Assembly (NCBI GenBank): GCA_039985655.1
Contig: JBDWSF010000004.1
Span: 1-64,000 of the forward strand
Direction of reading: 5' to 3'
Length of the DNA stretch: 64,000 nucleotides
From: Postechiella sp039985655
GTDB lineage: Bacteria > Bacteroidota > Bacteroidia > Flavobacteriales > Flavobacteriaceae
Shown: piece after piece, positions 36,852 to 46,002 of the stretch
Layout of the letters: every line of letters starts with the position of its first letter
Numbering within the stretch: the first letter of the stretch is position 1
The notes under the pieces: model-generated
Told to the model about the DNA's origin: nothing
Database searches by the model: none
Seen by the model: the letters and a program-made list of their open reading frames with translations, nothing else
Position numbers and translations under genes: made by a program

Positions 36852-38142
36852 AAAAATTAAAAAAGATAATTTAGAGCTAAGATCGGAAGAGGTACAAGAA
36901 ATCTTATCAAATCCACCAATATGGATTGTAAGATGGGGAATAACTTTAATTTTCATGTTTACCTGTATCATTCTTACTTTATCCTTTATTATTAGGTATC
37001 CAGATTTTGTGACTGCAAAAGTGTTGGTAACTACAAAGTTACCAACTGAAAAAGTTGTTTCTAGATATTCAGGACAGTTGGATAAAATTTTTGTTAACGA
37101 TAGAGATTCTGTTGGAATAGGACAAAAACTAGCCGTTGTAAAAAATACAGCAAATTTTAGTGATGTATATACTTTAAAACAGATTATTGACACCCTTCCT
37201 TTCAGCTTAAAAAATTTCAAATTCCCATTTAATAAAACGACATATCTAATTTTGGGAGATGTTAGTTCGGCATATCTCAGTTTTGAAAAAAGTTATATAG
37301 ATTATTTTCTGTTAAAAGATTTGGATCCATATACAAATCAATTAGGCGGAAATAAAGTATCTCTCCAAGAATTAAAAAACAGATTAAAAAGTCAGAAAAC
37401 TCAAAAAAAATTATTAGAGCAAGAATATAAATTAAAACAAACAGATTTTGAACGAGATAAACACCTGCTAGAAAAAGGAATTATTTCTCAAAGGGATTAT
37501 GAATTAAAGCAATTAGAATTTATCCAAATGCAAAAAAGCATTAGCGCTATGGCTATTTCAATTTCACAAATGACAGAAGCCATTTCTTCTGCTAATCAAA
37601 CGCTAAAAAGCACACGTATAAATGAGCAAGAAGACAATACAAGATTCTTAAAAAACTTAGTACAGTCATATGATATGCTTAAAGAAGCTATTCGAAATTG
37701 GGAATATAATTATGTTTTAACTTCATCTATAAATGGTATTATTAGTTTTCAAGACTATTGGGGAGCAAACCAGTTTGTAAGTTCTGGAAGTATTGTTTTT
37801 TCAATATTACCAACAGATACTTCTAAATTGGTAGGTAAGCTTCTTATACCCGCCCAAAATGCTGGAAAAGTATCTATAGGTCAAAAAGTACTTGTAAAAC
37901 TAGACAATTATCCATATCAACAATTTGGGATGTTGATTGGAGAAGTCGCTAATTTTTCGATTTCACCTAATGCAGATAGTAACTATACTGTGTACGTTTC
38001 TCTACCTAATGGAACAAAAACGTCTTATAATAAAACGTTTGTTTTTACCCAAGAACTATTAGGTAATGCGGAAATTATAACAGAAGATTTAAGTGTTGCA
38101 GAAAGGTTATTTTATAAGTTTAAAGACATGTTTAAATATTAA
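36844..38142 (+). CDS. HlyD-family periplasmic adaptor of the peptide exporter
   Basis: A 432-residue membrane-fusion protein. A single N-terminal helix (about 33-57, WGITLIFMFTCIILTLSFIIRYPDF) anchors it. Next comes a split biotinyl-lipoyl-like domain (YSGQLDKIFVNDRDSVGIGQKLAVV), a long coiled coil at about 175-265 rich in KTQKKLLEQEYKLKQTDFERDKHLLEKG, and a beta-barrel part (KLLIPAQNAGKVSIGQKVLVKLDNYP). It joins the ABC exporter to an outer-membrane channel; no TolC homologue is in the window. It overlaps the transporter gene by 8 bp, evidence of coupled expression. Confidence 0.93.
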   Translation: MPKKIKKDNLELRSEEVQEILSNPPIWIVRWGITLIFMFTCIILTLSFIIRYPDFVTAKVLVTTKLPTEKVVSRYSGQLDKIFVNDRDSVGIGQKLAVVKNTANFSDVYTLKQIIDTLPFSLKNFKFPFNKTTYLILGDVSSAYLSFEKSYIDYFLLKDLDPYTNQLGGNKVSLQELKNRLKSQKTQKKLLEQEYKLKQTDFERDKHLLEKGIISQRDYELKQLEFIQMQKSISAMAISISQMTEAISSANQTLKSTRINEQEDNTRFLKNLVQSYDMLKEAIRNWEYNYVLTSSINGIISFQDYWGANQFVSSGSIVFSILPTDTSKLVGKLLIPAQNAGKVSIGQKVLVKLDNYPYQQFGMLIGEVANFSISPNADSNYTVYVSLPNGTKTSYNKTFVFTQELLGNAEIITEDLSVAERLFYKFKDMFKY

Positions 38143-38150
38143 AGTACAGG

Positions 38151-39248
38151 ATGACCAATAAAAAACATAAGATTTCTTTTTGTACAGTATGCATGAATAG
38201 ATTGCATCACTTAAAAAAAACATTACCTAAAAATATTGAAGATAATATATCATACGGAAATGTTGAATTTGTAGTACTTAATTACAATTCTAAAGATGCC
38301 ATTGATAAATGGATATTCACAGAAATGATTGAATATATAAACACTGGTATTCTGGTTTATATTAAGACGGAAGAACCACAATATTTTTTAAGAAGTCATT
38401 CTAAAAATATTGCAGCTAAAAAAGCTTCAGGAGACATTGTTTGTAATGTAGATGCAGATAATTTTATAGGAGAAGGATTTGCAAAATATATTAATGAGCT
38501 ATTTATAAAAGATAAAAACAGTTATTTCGCTGTTAAAAAAAATTCTGGAAGTAAAGATTGTTATGGAAGAATTGGTTTGTTCAAGGATGATTTTATATCA
38601 ATAACAGGCTATGATGAAAGTATGACCGATTACGGCTTCGAAGATTTTGACATACAAAACAGATTGGACTTGTTGGGCAGAAAAGCAAAATATATTACAA
38701 ATACAAAGTTTCTAAAGGTATTAAACCATGATGATATAACACGTATTGAGAATGAGCCTCATATTAATGAAATAGATAAAATTTACATTAGGTATATCAA
38801 TCACTATAGTTCTGAGCTATTATTTCTTTTTAAGAATAACAATTATACAAAAGGACTAATTATGGTAAACCGTTTAATTAATTCTGAATCTATAGATAAT
38901 GCCTTTAATGAAAATAGAACATATGAATACACAAACAGCCTTGAAAACGATTCTTGGGAAAAAGGAGTTTGGTATAGAGAACTGTATGGCATTAAAACCA
39001 TTTATAAAACAACAACAATAACTGAATTAATTCAAACTAAAAAGAGGGAATTACAAAACAAGAAGGATGTTGGAATGAAATATTACGAGTGTACCAAAAC
39101 AGAGCTTTTTGAAGAGATGGTTATGTTTCTTTCACAAATTAGCAATCGCATAAAAATGAAGCAAAATAAAGCTAATAAAAAGATTCATGTAAATGAAGTT
39201 TTTGGAGAGACAGTACTTATTGAAAATAAATTACCAAAGCAACAATGA
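38151..39248 (+). CDS. GT-A family glycosyltransferase with a galactosyltransferase-type C-terminal motif
   Basis: A 365-residue cytoplasmic glycosyltransferase. It opens ISFCTVCMNRLHHLKKTLPKNI, has the nucleotide-sugar/metal motif NVDADNF at about 99-105, and the acceptor-side motif GYDESMTDYGFEDFDIQNRL at about 158-177, which resembles the WGGEDxD element of GalNAc/galactosyltransferases. There is no signal or membrane segment, so it would act before export. Its position, 8 bp after the HlyD gene and overlapping the next gene by 4 bp, places it in the peptide operon, so peptide glycosylation is plausible. It could instead serve another acceptor. Confidence 0.85.
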   Translation: MTNKKHKISFCTVCMNRLHHLKKTLPKNIEDNISYGNVEFVVLNYNSKDAIDKWIFTEMIEYINTGILVYIKTEEPQYFLRSHSKNIAAKKASGDIVCNVDADNFIGEGFAKYINELFIKDKNSYFAVKKNSGSKDCYGRIGLFKDDFISITGYDESMTDYGFEDFDIQNRLDLLGRKAKYITNTKFLKVLNHDDITRIENEPHINEIDKIYIRYINHYSSELLFLFKNNNYTKGLIMVNRLINSESIDNAFNENRTYEYTNSLENDSWEKGVWYRELYGIKTIYKTTTITELIQTKKRELQNKKDVGMKYYECTKTELFEEMVMFLSQISNRIKMKQNKANKKIHVNEVFGETVLIENKLPKQQ

Positions 39249-40078
39249 AAAAGAACATAGAGAATTCGTGTATTAGTATTGCTATTTTTTATGATGAAAC
39301 AGGATGGAGTTCTCTTATATTAGATGGAATTATTCCTTTTTTTAAAAAAAACAAAGAAAAGAGCAATTATATTTTATCCTTGAATAAAGAAAGAGGAAAC
39401 CACGTGAAAATTTTTGTAATAACTCCTAAAAACAACGTCAGGCTTTTGCTTAAAAAAGTTGATAAATTCTTTAAAGGGTTTATTTTGAATAACCAAATTT
39501 GTAAAAGCAGAAATTTAATTTCGGGAAATGGAATTTTTTGCGATTTTGAACCCAATTCCATCCATTATGGTATTTATGACTGTCATTTATGCAAGTCCCA
39601 AAATGACAAAACACTGTATTTTCAAGAAAGATTTTCACAGTTTTTAATAACTACTTTTAAAAAATATGAAGAGGAAACAATTTTGAGTTTAACAGAAATA
39701 ATGATAGGGTTATTTGCTGTTTTTTTAGATGCCTCAAGCCTTAAAAAAGCAGAAGTAATTGAACTTTTTGATAAACTTTTAACAAAAGAATATTCAAAAT
39801 ATAATGAAAAAACAATAAAAAAAATTCATATATTAAATAGAACGAATTTCACTAAAAACAAAGAGCATGTCATTGATTTTTTAAAAGGAGAAGAATACAA
39901 ATCAGACAAATTGGAGATGTATCAAAAACAATGGAAACATATTATAAATGCGTTTTATGGGCAATTTAAACATGTCAATGAAGAAGAATATTTGATTAAC
40001 AAACTTTGCGATATTTTTAATTTTGAGGATAGAATAAGTGCTTACTATTTGTTTGTAAATGCTTTGAAAATAATATAA
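39245..40078 (+). CDS. Orphan protein, weakly like the LanB/thiopeptide C-terminal (SpaB_C) domain
   Basis: A 277-residue soluble protein that I do not recognise with certainty. The start (SCISIAIFYDETGWSSLILDGIIPFFKK) followed by YILSLNKERGNHVKIFVITPKNNVRLLLKKVDKFF recalls the small elimination-domain proteins of split lantibiotic dehydratases, where a partner strand is followed by an HxRLR-like segment. No dehydratase partner is in the window, so a true LanB function is unlikely without one. It has four Cys (near 9, 81, 95 and 113-116). It overlaps the glycosyltransferase gene by 4 bp, so the two are translationally coupled. Confidence 0.5.
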   Translation: MKKNIENSCISIAIFYDETGWSSLILDGIIPFFKKNKEKSNYILSLNKERGNHVKIFVITPKNNVRLLLKKVDKFFKGFILNNQICKSRNLISGNGIFCDFEPNSIHYGIYDCHLCKSQNDKTLYFQERFSQFLITTFKKYEEETILSLTEIMIGLFAVFLDASSLKKAEVIELFDKLLTKEYSKYNEKTIKKIHILNRTNFTKNKEHVIDFLKGEEYKSDKLEMYQKQWKHIINAFYGQFKHVNEEEYLINKLCDIFNFEDRISAYYLFVNALKII

Positions 40079-40111
40079 ATGTAATATCTACAAATTCAAA
40101 AAGTAATAACT

Positions 40112-41647
40112 ATGTATATAGATGCTCGTAAATTAGAAAATGATTCATTAATAGAGGGTGATATATGTATTGTCGGAGCTGGCGCAGCAGGAATAAGTAT
40201 AGCATTAGAATGGATAAATACACCATATGATATAATTCTTTTGGAGGGAGGCGGTTTTGAGTATGATGAAGAAATTCAAGATTTATATGATGGAAAAACC
40301 ACTGGACAAAAATACTTTCCACTTAAATCAAGTCGTTTACATAGCTACGGAGGGACTACCTGGATGTGGGCGGGAATGTCTTCTCCATACGACAATATCG
40401 ACTTTACTGACAGGGATTGGGTTCCAAACAGTGGATGGCCAATTAGTAAACAGGATTTAGATCCTTTCTATATTAGAACTCAAGAAAAGTTAGATTTGGG
40501 AGCTTATGAGTATAATTTGAAATACTGGAAAAAAAAACTTCCCGACATGAATCCATTTCCTTTGGATGAAGATGTAATCGATAATAAAATGTGGGAGCAT
40601 AGCAACGTTAAATTTGGAGAAAAATATTATGACGCTCTTGGAGATGCCAAAAATATTTATCAAATTACTTATGCCAATGTTGTAGATATACAAACTAATA
40701 AAAACACAGATAAGGTAAAAAAAATAGTATCTAAAAACCATACAGGAAAAACACTTCATGTAAAAGCCAAATATTTTATATTAGCTTGTGGAGCTATTCA
40801 AAATTCAAGACTTTTATTAGCATCTAATTCTCAGATGCCAAAAGGCCTGGGAAACAATAATGATTTGGTAGGAAGGCACTTTATGGAACATATTGAAATG
40901 GTGTCGTCTGAATTAAATTTATTCGACTCTTTTCCTACAAGTCTTTATACGGTAAATCATGGAATCACTAAAGTACATGGTGAATTGGCATTAACAGAGA
41001 AGGAACAAAAAAAGCACAAGATACTGAATGGCACTGTAAGTTTGATGCCTTTAAACATTGGAGAACATAGGAAACCACGAATTGAAACATGGAAAAATAA
41101 AAACCCTTTAAAAGCTCTTGAGTTTAATGCAAAACATATGAAAGCATCTTATGAAAAAGCATTAAATGGAGACAGAAACAAATTAACAAATAGATTTCAG
41201 CTGATAACCCGTATGGAACAGGCTCCAATTGCCAATTCTAGAATTACTATAAGCCATGAGAAAGACAAATTAGGAGTCCCGAAAGCTAATTTTCATTGGG
41301 AATTTTCAGATCTCGAAAAAAAGAGCATCCGGAAATTGCATCAAATAATTAAAGAACAATTCGAAAAATCAAAGATTGGCCAAGTAGAATTACTAGATTT
41401 CTTAAAAGATGAAAATGATAAATATTTCCCTAAAGAAACTACACCTGGTTGGCATCATATGGGAGGTACAAGAATGAGCAATAACCCTAAAAAAGGAGTT
41501 GTCGATTTGAATTGTAAAGTACATGGTATTTCCAATTTATTTATTGCAGGTTCCTCATGTTTCCCCACTTCTGGAGCACCTAACCCTACACTTACTTTAA
41601 TAGCTTTGTCTATACGTTTATCTGATTATTTAAAAAAAATCATTTGA
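40112..41647 (+). CDS. GMC-family FAD-dependent oxidoreductase
   Basis: A 511-residue flavoenzyme. The FAD-binding Rossmann motif VGAGAAGISIALEW lies at about 21-34 and ends in LLEGGG. GGTTWMWAGMSS at about 77-88 is the second FAD motif. The C-terminus has the catalytic GWHHMGGTRM (about 446-455, His) and GAPNPTLT (about 485-492, Asn) of the GMC group. There is no signal peptide, so it probably works in the cytoplasm on an alcohol or sugar. It is the last gene of the peptide operon, 33 bp after the orphan gene, and may oxidise a sugar or side chain on the peptide; this is inference. Confidence 0.88.
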   Translation: MYIDARKLENDSLIEGDICIVGAGAAGISIALEWINTPYDIILLEGGGFEYDEEIQDLYDGKTTGQKYFPLKSSRLHSYGGTTWMWAGMSSPYDNIDFTDRDWVPNSGWPISKQDLDPFYIRTQEKLDLGAYEYNLKYWKKKLPDMNPFPLDEDVIDNKMWEHSNVKFGEKYYDALGDAKNIYQITYANVVDIQTNKNTDKVKKIVSKNHTGKTLHVKAKYFILACGAIQNSRLLLASNSQMPKGLGNNNDLVGRHFMEHIEMVSSELNLFDSFPTSLYTVNHGITKVHGELALTEKEQKKHKILNGTVSLMPLNIGEHRKPRIETWKNKNPLKALEFNAKHMKASYEKALNGDRNKLTNRFQLITRMEQAPIANSRITISHEKDKLGVPKANFHWEFSDLEKKSIRKLHQIIKEQFEKSKIGQVELLDFLKDENDKYFPKETTPGWHHMGGTRMSNNPKKGVVDLNCKVHGISNLFIAGSSCFPTSGAPNPTLTLIALSIRLSDYLKKII

Positions 41648-41986
41648 GAACTGTGTGTTTTTAAATATTTTTTCAGCTATTTATAGTCTTTTATATTTAC
41701 CTACAACATCATTAAAGTAATCATAAGACGCTAAATGTTTATGATATAACACTTAGCTCATATAAAATATACTTTATCATTGAGATATTTTCTTAGTGTT
41801 ATTCATCCTATTTTTATCTACGATTTGAAGTTATTGGTCGAAATTTTAATTGTTAAGGATAAAGGAAGTCCTATTTTTATAACAATACTAAGTTACCAAT
41901 CTCAAAAATATAAAAACATGTTGTTATTTTTTGAAATTGGCATCCAATTAATAATGAATTCGACTAACTTTAAATTTTACTTAAAA
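41648..41986. other. Intergenic region before the first GH20 gene
   Basis: The first 150 bp show no structure. From 41801 it is the second copy of the long direct repeat, including the shared promoter motif. An open frame continues leftward of the GH20 start to 41780 but depends on a TTG and reads through the promoter, so I reject that extension. Confidence 0.6.
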
Positions 41987-42036
41987 ATGATTTATAACGC
42001 TACAGATATAAAAAATAATCGTTTAACATATTTGTT
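41801..42036 (+). repeat. Long direct repeat, copy B (partner at 27925-28173)
   Basis: The right boundary of the inserted-looking block. It contains the promoter motif and the first codons of the intact GH20 gene, so this copy is the functional one. Confidence 0.92.
41837..41882 (+). promoter_or_regulatory. Shared promoter motif upstream of the first GH20 gene
   Basis: GTCGAAATT (41837-41845), 26 nt, TATTTTTATAA (41872-41882). The same arrangement precedes susC1 and susC2 on the other strand, which suggests coordinated control of import and hydrolysis. Confidence 0.6.
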
Positions 42037-44341
42037 ATGTTTTATTGTGGTATTCGTTTCATGCGTTAAAAAAGATTTGAAAATTGGAAAAGTTGCTATT
42101 ATTCCATTGCCGGTCGAATTAACAACCAATCCTGGCCATTTTCTAATTAATTCTCGTACCATAGTTTCTGTAGAGAATGAAGAACAATTAACTATTGCTA
42201 GGCATTTTTTTAAAAAGTTTGAAAAAGCATCTGGTTGGATTCCTGAAATAGGCATAGATAAAACTAAATCAACTATTATTTTTAGCACAGACAATTCATT
42301 AAAAGAAGAAGCGTATCAACTTATTGTAACTAAAGATAATATCCATGTCAAATCGGGTTCTGGAGCTGGTTTCTTTTATGCCATGCAAAGTCTTGAGCAA
42401 TTATTACCAGCCTCATTTTATTCAGAAAAAAAACAACCAAAAACCAATTGGGGTATTCCAGTAGTTACTATTAAAGACGAGCCAGCATTTAAATGGCGCG
42501 GGTATATGTTAGATGTTTCTAGGCATTTTTTTGATAAAGAACACGTTAAGGATGTCTTAGATATTATGGCAGAAGTCAAATTAAATCGATTTCACTGGCA
42601 TCTATCAGATGATAATGGGTGGCGTATAGAGATTAAAAAGTATCCAAAACTAACCCAAGTTGGTGCATGGCGTATGGATTATAACGCCAAGGACGAAAAC
42701 ACCTCAAATTGGTGGGGAAGACCAAAACAAAAAGAAGGAGAAAAAGCAACTTATGGTGGTTTTTATACCCAAGAAGACATTAAGGAAATTGTAGCTTATG
42801 CCAAAGAACGCTACATAGAAATTATTCCAGAAATAGATATGCCAGGGCATTCGCTAGCTGCAATTGCTTCTTATCCAGAAATATCATGCTCCAAAGGTCC
42901 TTTTTATGTGGGTACAGGAGGTGTTGTTAGAAACAATACCTATTGCCCAGGAAAAGAAGAGACTTTTAAATTTGTTGAAAACGTTTTAGGAGAAGTGATG
43001 GATTTGTTCCCTTTTGAGTACATGCATATTGGAGGCGATGAGTGTAATAAAGAAGCTTGGGAAGTCGATCCAGATTGCCAAAAACGTATGAAAGAAGAGA
43101 ATCTAGCAGACGCACATGAATTACAAAGTTATTTTGTTAAACGCGTAGAAAAAATAATAAATGCCCGCCATAAAAATATGATTGGTTGGGATGAAATACT
43201 AGATGGTGGTTTAGCTCCAAATGCCACAGTAATGTCGTGGCGAGGAGAAAGAGGTGGCATAGCAGCAGCAAGGCAAGGGCATGATGTCATTATGACGCCT
43301 TCAAGATATTGTTATTTAGATTTAAAACAAGGTGACGATGATATAGAGCCTAATTTAGGATATGCTTATAGCTTTTTAAAAGACACCTATAACTATAAAA
43401 TAATATCTGATAGTTTAACAACAGAACAAGGCAAACACGTTTTAGGCGTACAAGGAAACTTATGGACAGAGTCAATAACCAATTGGAACCAATTGACTTA
43501 TATGACCTTCCCAAGGTTATATGCTGTTGCAGAAAATGGATGGACTAATCCAAAATCTAAAGATTGGAATAGTTTTACAACGCGATTATTAAATCAATTT
43601 AAGCGATTGGATGAAAAAGAGGAACGTTACGCCACTAGTGCTTATAACGTTAGAATAGATCACGAAGGGCATAAAGAAGGAACTATTAGTGTTTTTCTTA
43701 AAACAGAAGTCGATAATTTAGATATTTATTACACACTAGATGGCAGTGCTCCTACTCTAAAATCGATAAAATATGAAAGACCGTTTATACTAGATAAGAC
43801 AGCAACGTTAAAAACTACTTCATTTATAAAAGAAGACCAAGTAGGAAACGTATCAGAAAAACAGTTCCCTATACATAAAGGTGTTGGCGCAAAGGTTCTT
43901 TATCATTCTCCAAATATTCAAGACCAAAATAACTTATCTGGTTTAGTAGATTTAAATTATGGCAAGTTAAATAGAGGTGATAAAAATTGGAATATATTTA
44001 ATGGCGATTTAGAAGTTGATGTCATATTTCCAGAGCTTAAAGAAGTACAATCTATCGAAATAACGAGTCTTAGGTTTACAATAGCGGAGATATATGTTCC
44101 AGAAAACTATGAAATTTATGGATCTGAAGATGGAGCCGTATTTTCTAAATTAGCCGAAATACACTTAAAAGATGAAAGCCATGTTCAAGGTAGAAATAAA
44201 ATAAAAACAACGATCACTTTTGATAAAACACGAGTTAAATCAATAAAAATTAAAGCAAAACGTATTAATCCTATTCCGTTAAATCACCACAAAGCTGGTA
44301 ATGCTTCAAAAATTTTGATAGACGAGTTTGTAATCTTTTAA
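41987..44341 (+). CDS. GH20 beta-N-acetylhexosaminidase with C-terminal binding domains
   Basis: A 784-residue lipoprotein (lipobox-like FVVFVSC, Cys near 28) that removes terminal beta-linked GlcNAc or GalNAc. The GH20b domain is at about 35-150, followed by the catalytic barrel: MLDVSRHFFDKEHVKDVLDIM, RFHWHLSDDNGWRIEIKKYP, and the catalytic pair D351-E352 in HIGGDE. The C-terminus has a chitobiase/hexosaminidase-C-like segment (IYYTLDGSAPT) and a discoidin-like domain (about 650-784) that may bind glycans. I chose the ATG at 41987 because the signal peptide follows and the promoter motif lies before it; an ATG at 41954 is also possible. Confidence 0.93.
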   Translation: MIYNATDIKNNRLTYLLCFIVVFVSCVKKDLKIGKVAIIPLPVELTTNPGHFLINSRTIVSVENEEQLTIARHFFKKFEKASGWIPEIGIDKTKSTIIFSTDNSLKEEAYQLIVTKDNIHVKSGSGAGFFYAMQSLEQLLPASFYSEKKQPKTNWGIPVVTIKDEPAFKWRGYMLDVSRHFFDKEHVKDVLDIMAEVKLNRFHWHLSDDNGWRIEIKKYPKLTQVGAWRMDYNAKDENTSNWWGRPKQKEGEKATYGGFYTQEDIKEIVAYAKERYIEIIPEIDMPGHSLAAIASYPEISCSKGPFYVGTGGVVRNNTYCPGKEETFKFVENVLGEVMDLFPFEYMHIGGDECNKEAWEVDPDCQKRMKEENLADAHELQSYFVKRVEKIINARHKNMIGWDEILDGGLAPNATVMSWRGERGGIAAARQGHDVIMTPSRYCYLDLKQGDDDIEPNLGYAYSFLKDTYNYKIISDSLTTEQGKHVLGVQGNLWTESITNWNQLTYMTFPRLYAVAENGWTNPKSKDWNSFTTRLLNQFKRLDEKEERYATSAYNVRIDHEGHKEGTISVFLKTEVDNLDIYYTLDGSAPTLKSIKYERPFILDKTATLKTTSFIKEDQVGNVSEKQFPIHKGVGAKVLYHSPNIQDQNNLSGLVDLNYGKLNRGDKNWNIFNGDLEVDVIFPELKEVQSIEITSLRFTIAEIYVPENYEIYGSEDGAVFSKLAEIHLKDESHVQGRNKIKTTITFDKTRVKSIKIKAKRINPIPLNHHKAGNASKILIDEFVIF

Positions 44342-44360
44342 TCATTAAAACTATAACAAC

Positions 44361-45992
44361 ATGAAATATTTACTTTTATCACTAACGCTTTGCATGCTTC
44401 TTGGTTCATGCTCTAATGAATATGCAACAGTAGTTAATTCTGAAAAAGACTACAAAATCATACCAAAACCTACAAATACAAAGATCATCACTGGTAGATT
44501 TTTAGTAGATGCAAATACAAAAATAATAGGCGTTTTAGAATTAGAAAACGAGGGGAAATATCTATCAAAATTGTTAAGTGATTTAATAGATGGACATGTA
44601 ATTTTTCAAAACAAAGGTAATGAAGAAAGGAATATTGTAATAAAACTAGATACCAATATTGCTAATGATGAAGGTTATAAATTATCTGTTAATTATAATC
44701 AAATAGTTATTTCTGGTAAAACAACTACAGGTGTTTTTTATGGTATACAAACCTTAAGTCAATTAGTACAGTTCGACAAAGAATTAACAGTTCCAGCTAC
44801 TGAAATAGAAGACAGCCCAAGGTATGTATACAGAGGCATGCATTTAGATGTAGCTCGTCATTTTTTTCCTACTGAATTTATAAAAAAATATATAGACATA
44901 CTGGCGATGCACAAAATGAATACTTTTCATTGGCATTTAACAGAAGATCAAGGTTGGAGAATTGAAATTAAGAAGTATCCAAAGCTAACATCAATAGCTA
45001 GTTTTAGAAAAGAAACTATTATTGGTCATGGAAATACTTGGAATAAAAAAGAAGTAAAATACGACGGAAAACCGTATGGTGGTTTTTATACACAAGAAGA
45101 CATTAAAGATATTGTTGCTTATGCTACACAAAGACATATAACCGTAATTCCAGAAATTGAATTACCCGGACATTCTTTAGCTGCCATAACTGCATATCCA
45201 GAATTAGGAAATACAGGAGAACAATATGAAGTTGGAACGAGGTGGGGTGTTTTTCCAGAAATTTATGCGCCAAGCGAACAAACTTTTAAATTTTTAGAAG
45301 ATGTTTTAACAGAAGTAATAGAGCTATTTCCTAGTAAATTAATTCATATAGGAGGAGATGAAGCGCCAAAATTACAATGGGAAAACAGCAAATTAGCTCA
45401 AGAAATAATTAAAAGAGAAGGTTTAAAAGACGAGCATGAATTACAGAGTTATTTTATAAGAAGAATTGAGAAATTCTTAAACTCAAAAGGAAGGTATATT
45501 ATTGGTTGGGATGAGATTTTAGAAGGTGGTTTAGCTCCAAATGCAACCGTTATGTCTTGGCGCGGTACTAAAGGAGGCATTGAAGCTGCTAAACAAAAGC
45601 ACAATGTTGTTATGACGCCTGGGCATTCCTGTTATTTTGACCATTATCAAACTGAAGATAAACAAAACGAACCACTTGCCATAGGGGGAAAAACAACTGT
45701 TGAAGATGTTTATGCCTACGAGCCAACACCAAAAGAATTATCTGAAGAAGAAAAAAAATATGTTTTAGGAGCTCAAGGTAATGTCTGGACAGAATATATG
45801 AAAACATCCGAACATGTTGAGTATATGATTTTACCTAGGTTAACCGCCTTATCTGAAGTAACCTGGTCTAAAAAAGAAGATAGAGATTGGAATGACTTTA
45901 AAACACGATTACAACACATAACTAAAATGTATGATGCGAACAATTTTAATTATGCAAAACACAGTTTAGATATTACACCCATAAAAGAATAA
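44361..45992 (+). CDS. GH20 beta-N-acetylhexosaminidase
   Basis: A 543-residue lipoprotein (LLGSC, Cys at 17). It has the GH20b domain at about 30-145, then MHLDVARHFFPTEFIKKYIDIL, TFHWHLTEDQGWRIEIKKYP, and the catalytic pair D333-E334 in HIGGDEAP. It ends soon after the barrel and lacks the binding domains of its neighbour. Two GH20 enzymes side by side suggest different linkages (for example terminal versus chitobiose-core GlcNAc) or different locations. It begins 19 bp after the first GH20 gene, so the two are probably one transcript. Confidence 0.94.
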   Translation: MKYLLLSLTLCMLLGSCSNEYATVVNSEKDYKIIPKPTNTKIITGRFLVDANTKIIGVLELENEGKYLSKLLSDLIDGHVIFQNKGNEERNIVIKLDTNIANDEGYKLSVNYNQIVISGKTTTGVFYGIQTLSQLVQFDKELTVPATEIEDSPRYVYRGMHLDVARHFFPTEFIKKYIDILAMHKMNTFHWHLTEDQGWRIEIKKYPKLTSIASFRKETIIGHGNTWNKKEVKYDGKPYGGFYTQEDIKDIVAYATQRHITVIPEIELPGHSLAAITAYPELGNTGEQYEVGTRWGVFPEIYAPSEQTFKFLEDVLTEVIELFPSKLIHIGGDEAPKLQWENSKLAQEIIKREGLKDEHELQSYFIRRIEKFLNSKGRYIIGWDEILEGGLAPNATVMSWRGTKGGIEAAKQKHNVVMTPGHSCYFDHYQTEDKQNEPLAIGGKTTVEDVYAYEPTPKELSEEEKKYVLGAQGNVWTEYMKTSEHVEYMILPRLTALSEVTWSKKEDRDWNDFKTRLQHITKMYDANNFNYAKHSLDITPIKE

Positions 45993-46002
45993 TAGAATAA
46001 CT

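Noticed and set aside
39245..40078. Calling the peptides lanthipeptides from the SpaB_C-like protein.
   Set aside because: No dehydratase or cyclase is present and the resemblance is weak.
41780..41986. A 69-codon N-terminal extension of the first GH20 protein.
   Set aside because: It needs a TTG start and reads through the promoter motif and the repeat; the lipoprotein signal begins after ATG 41987.
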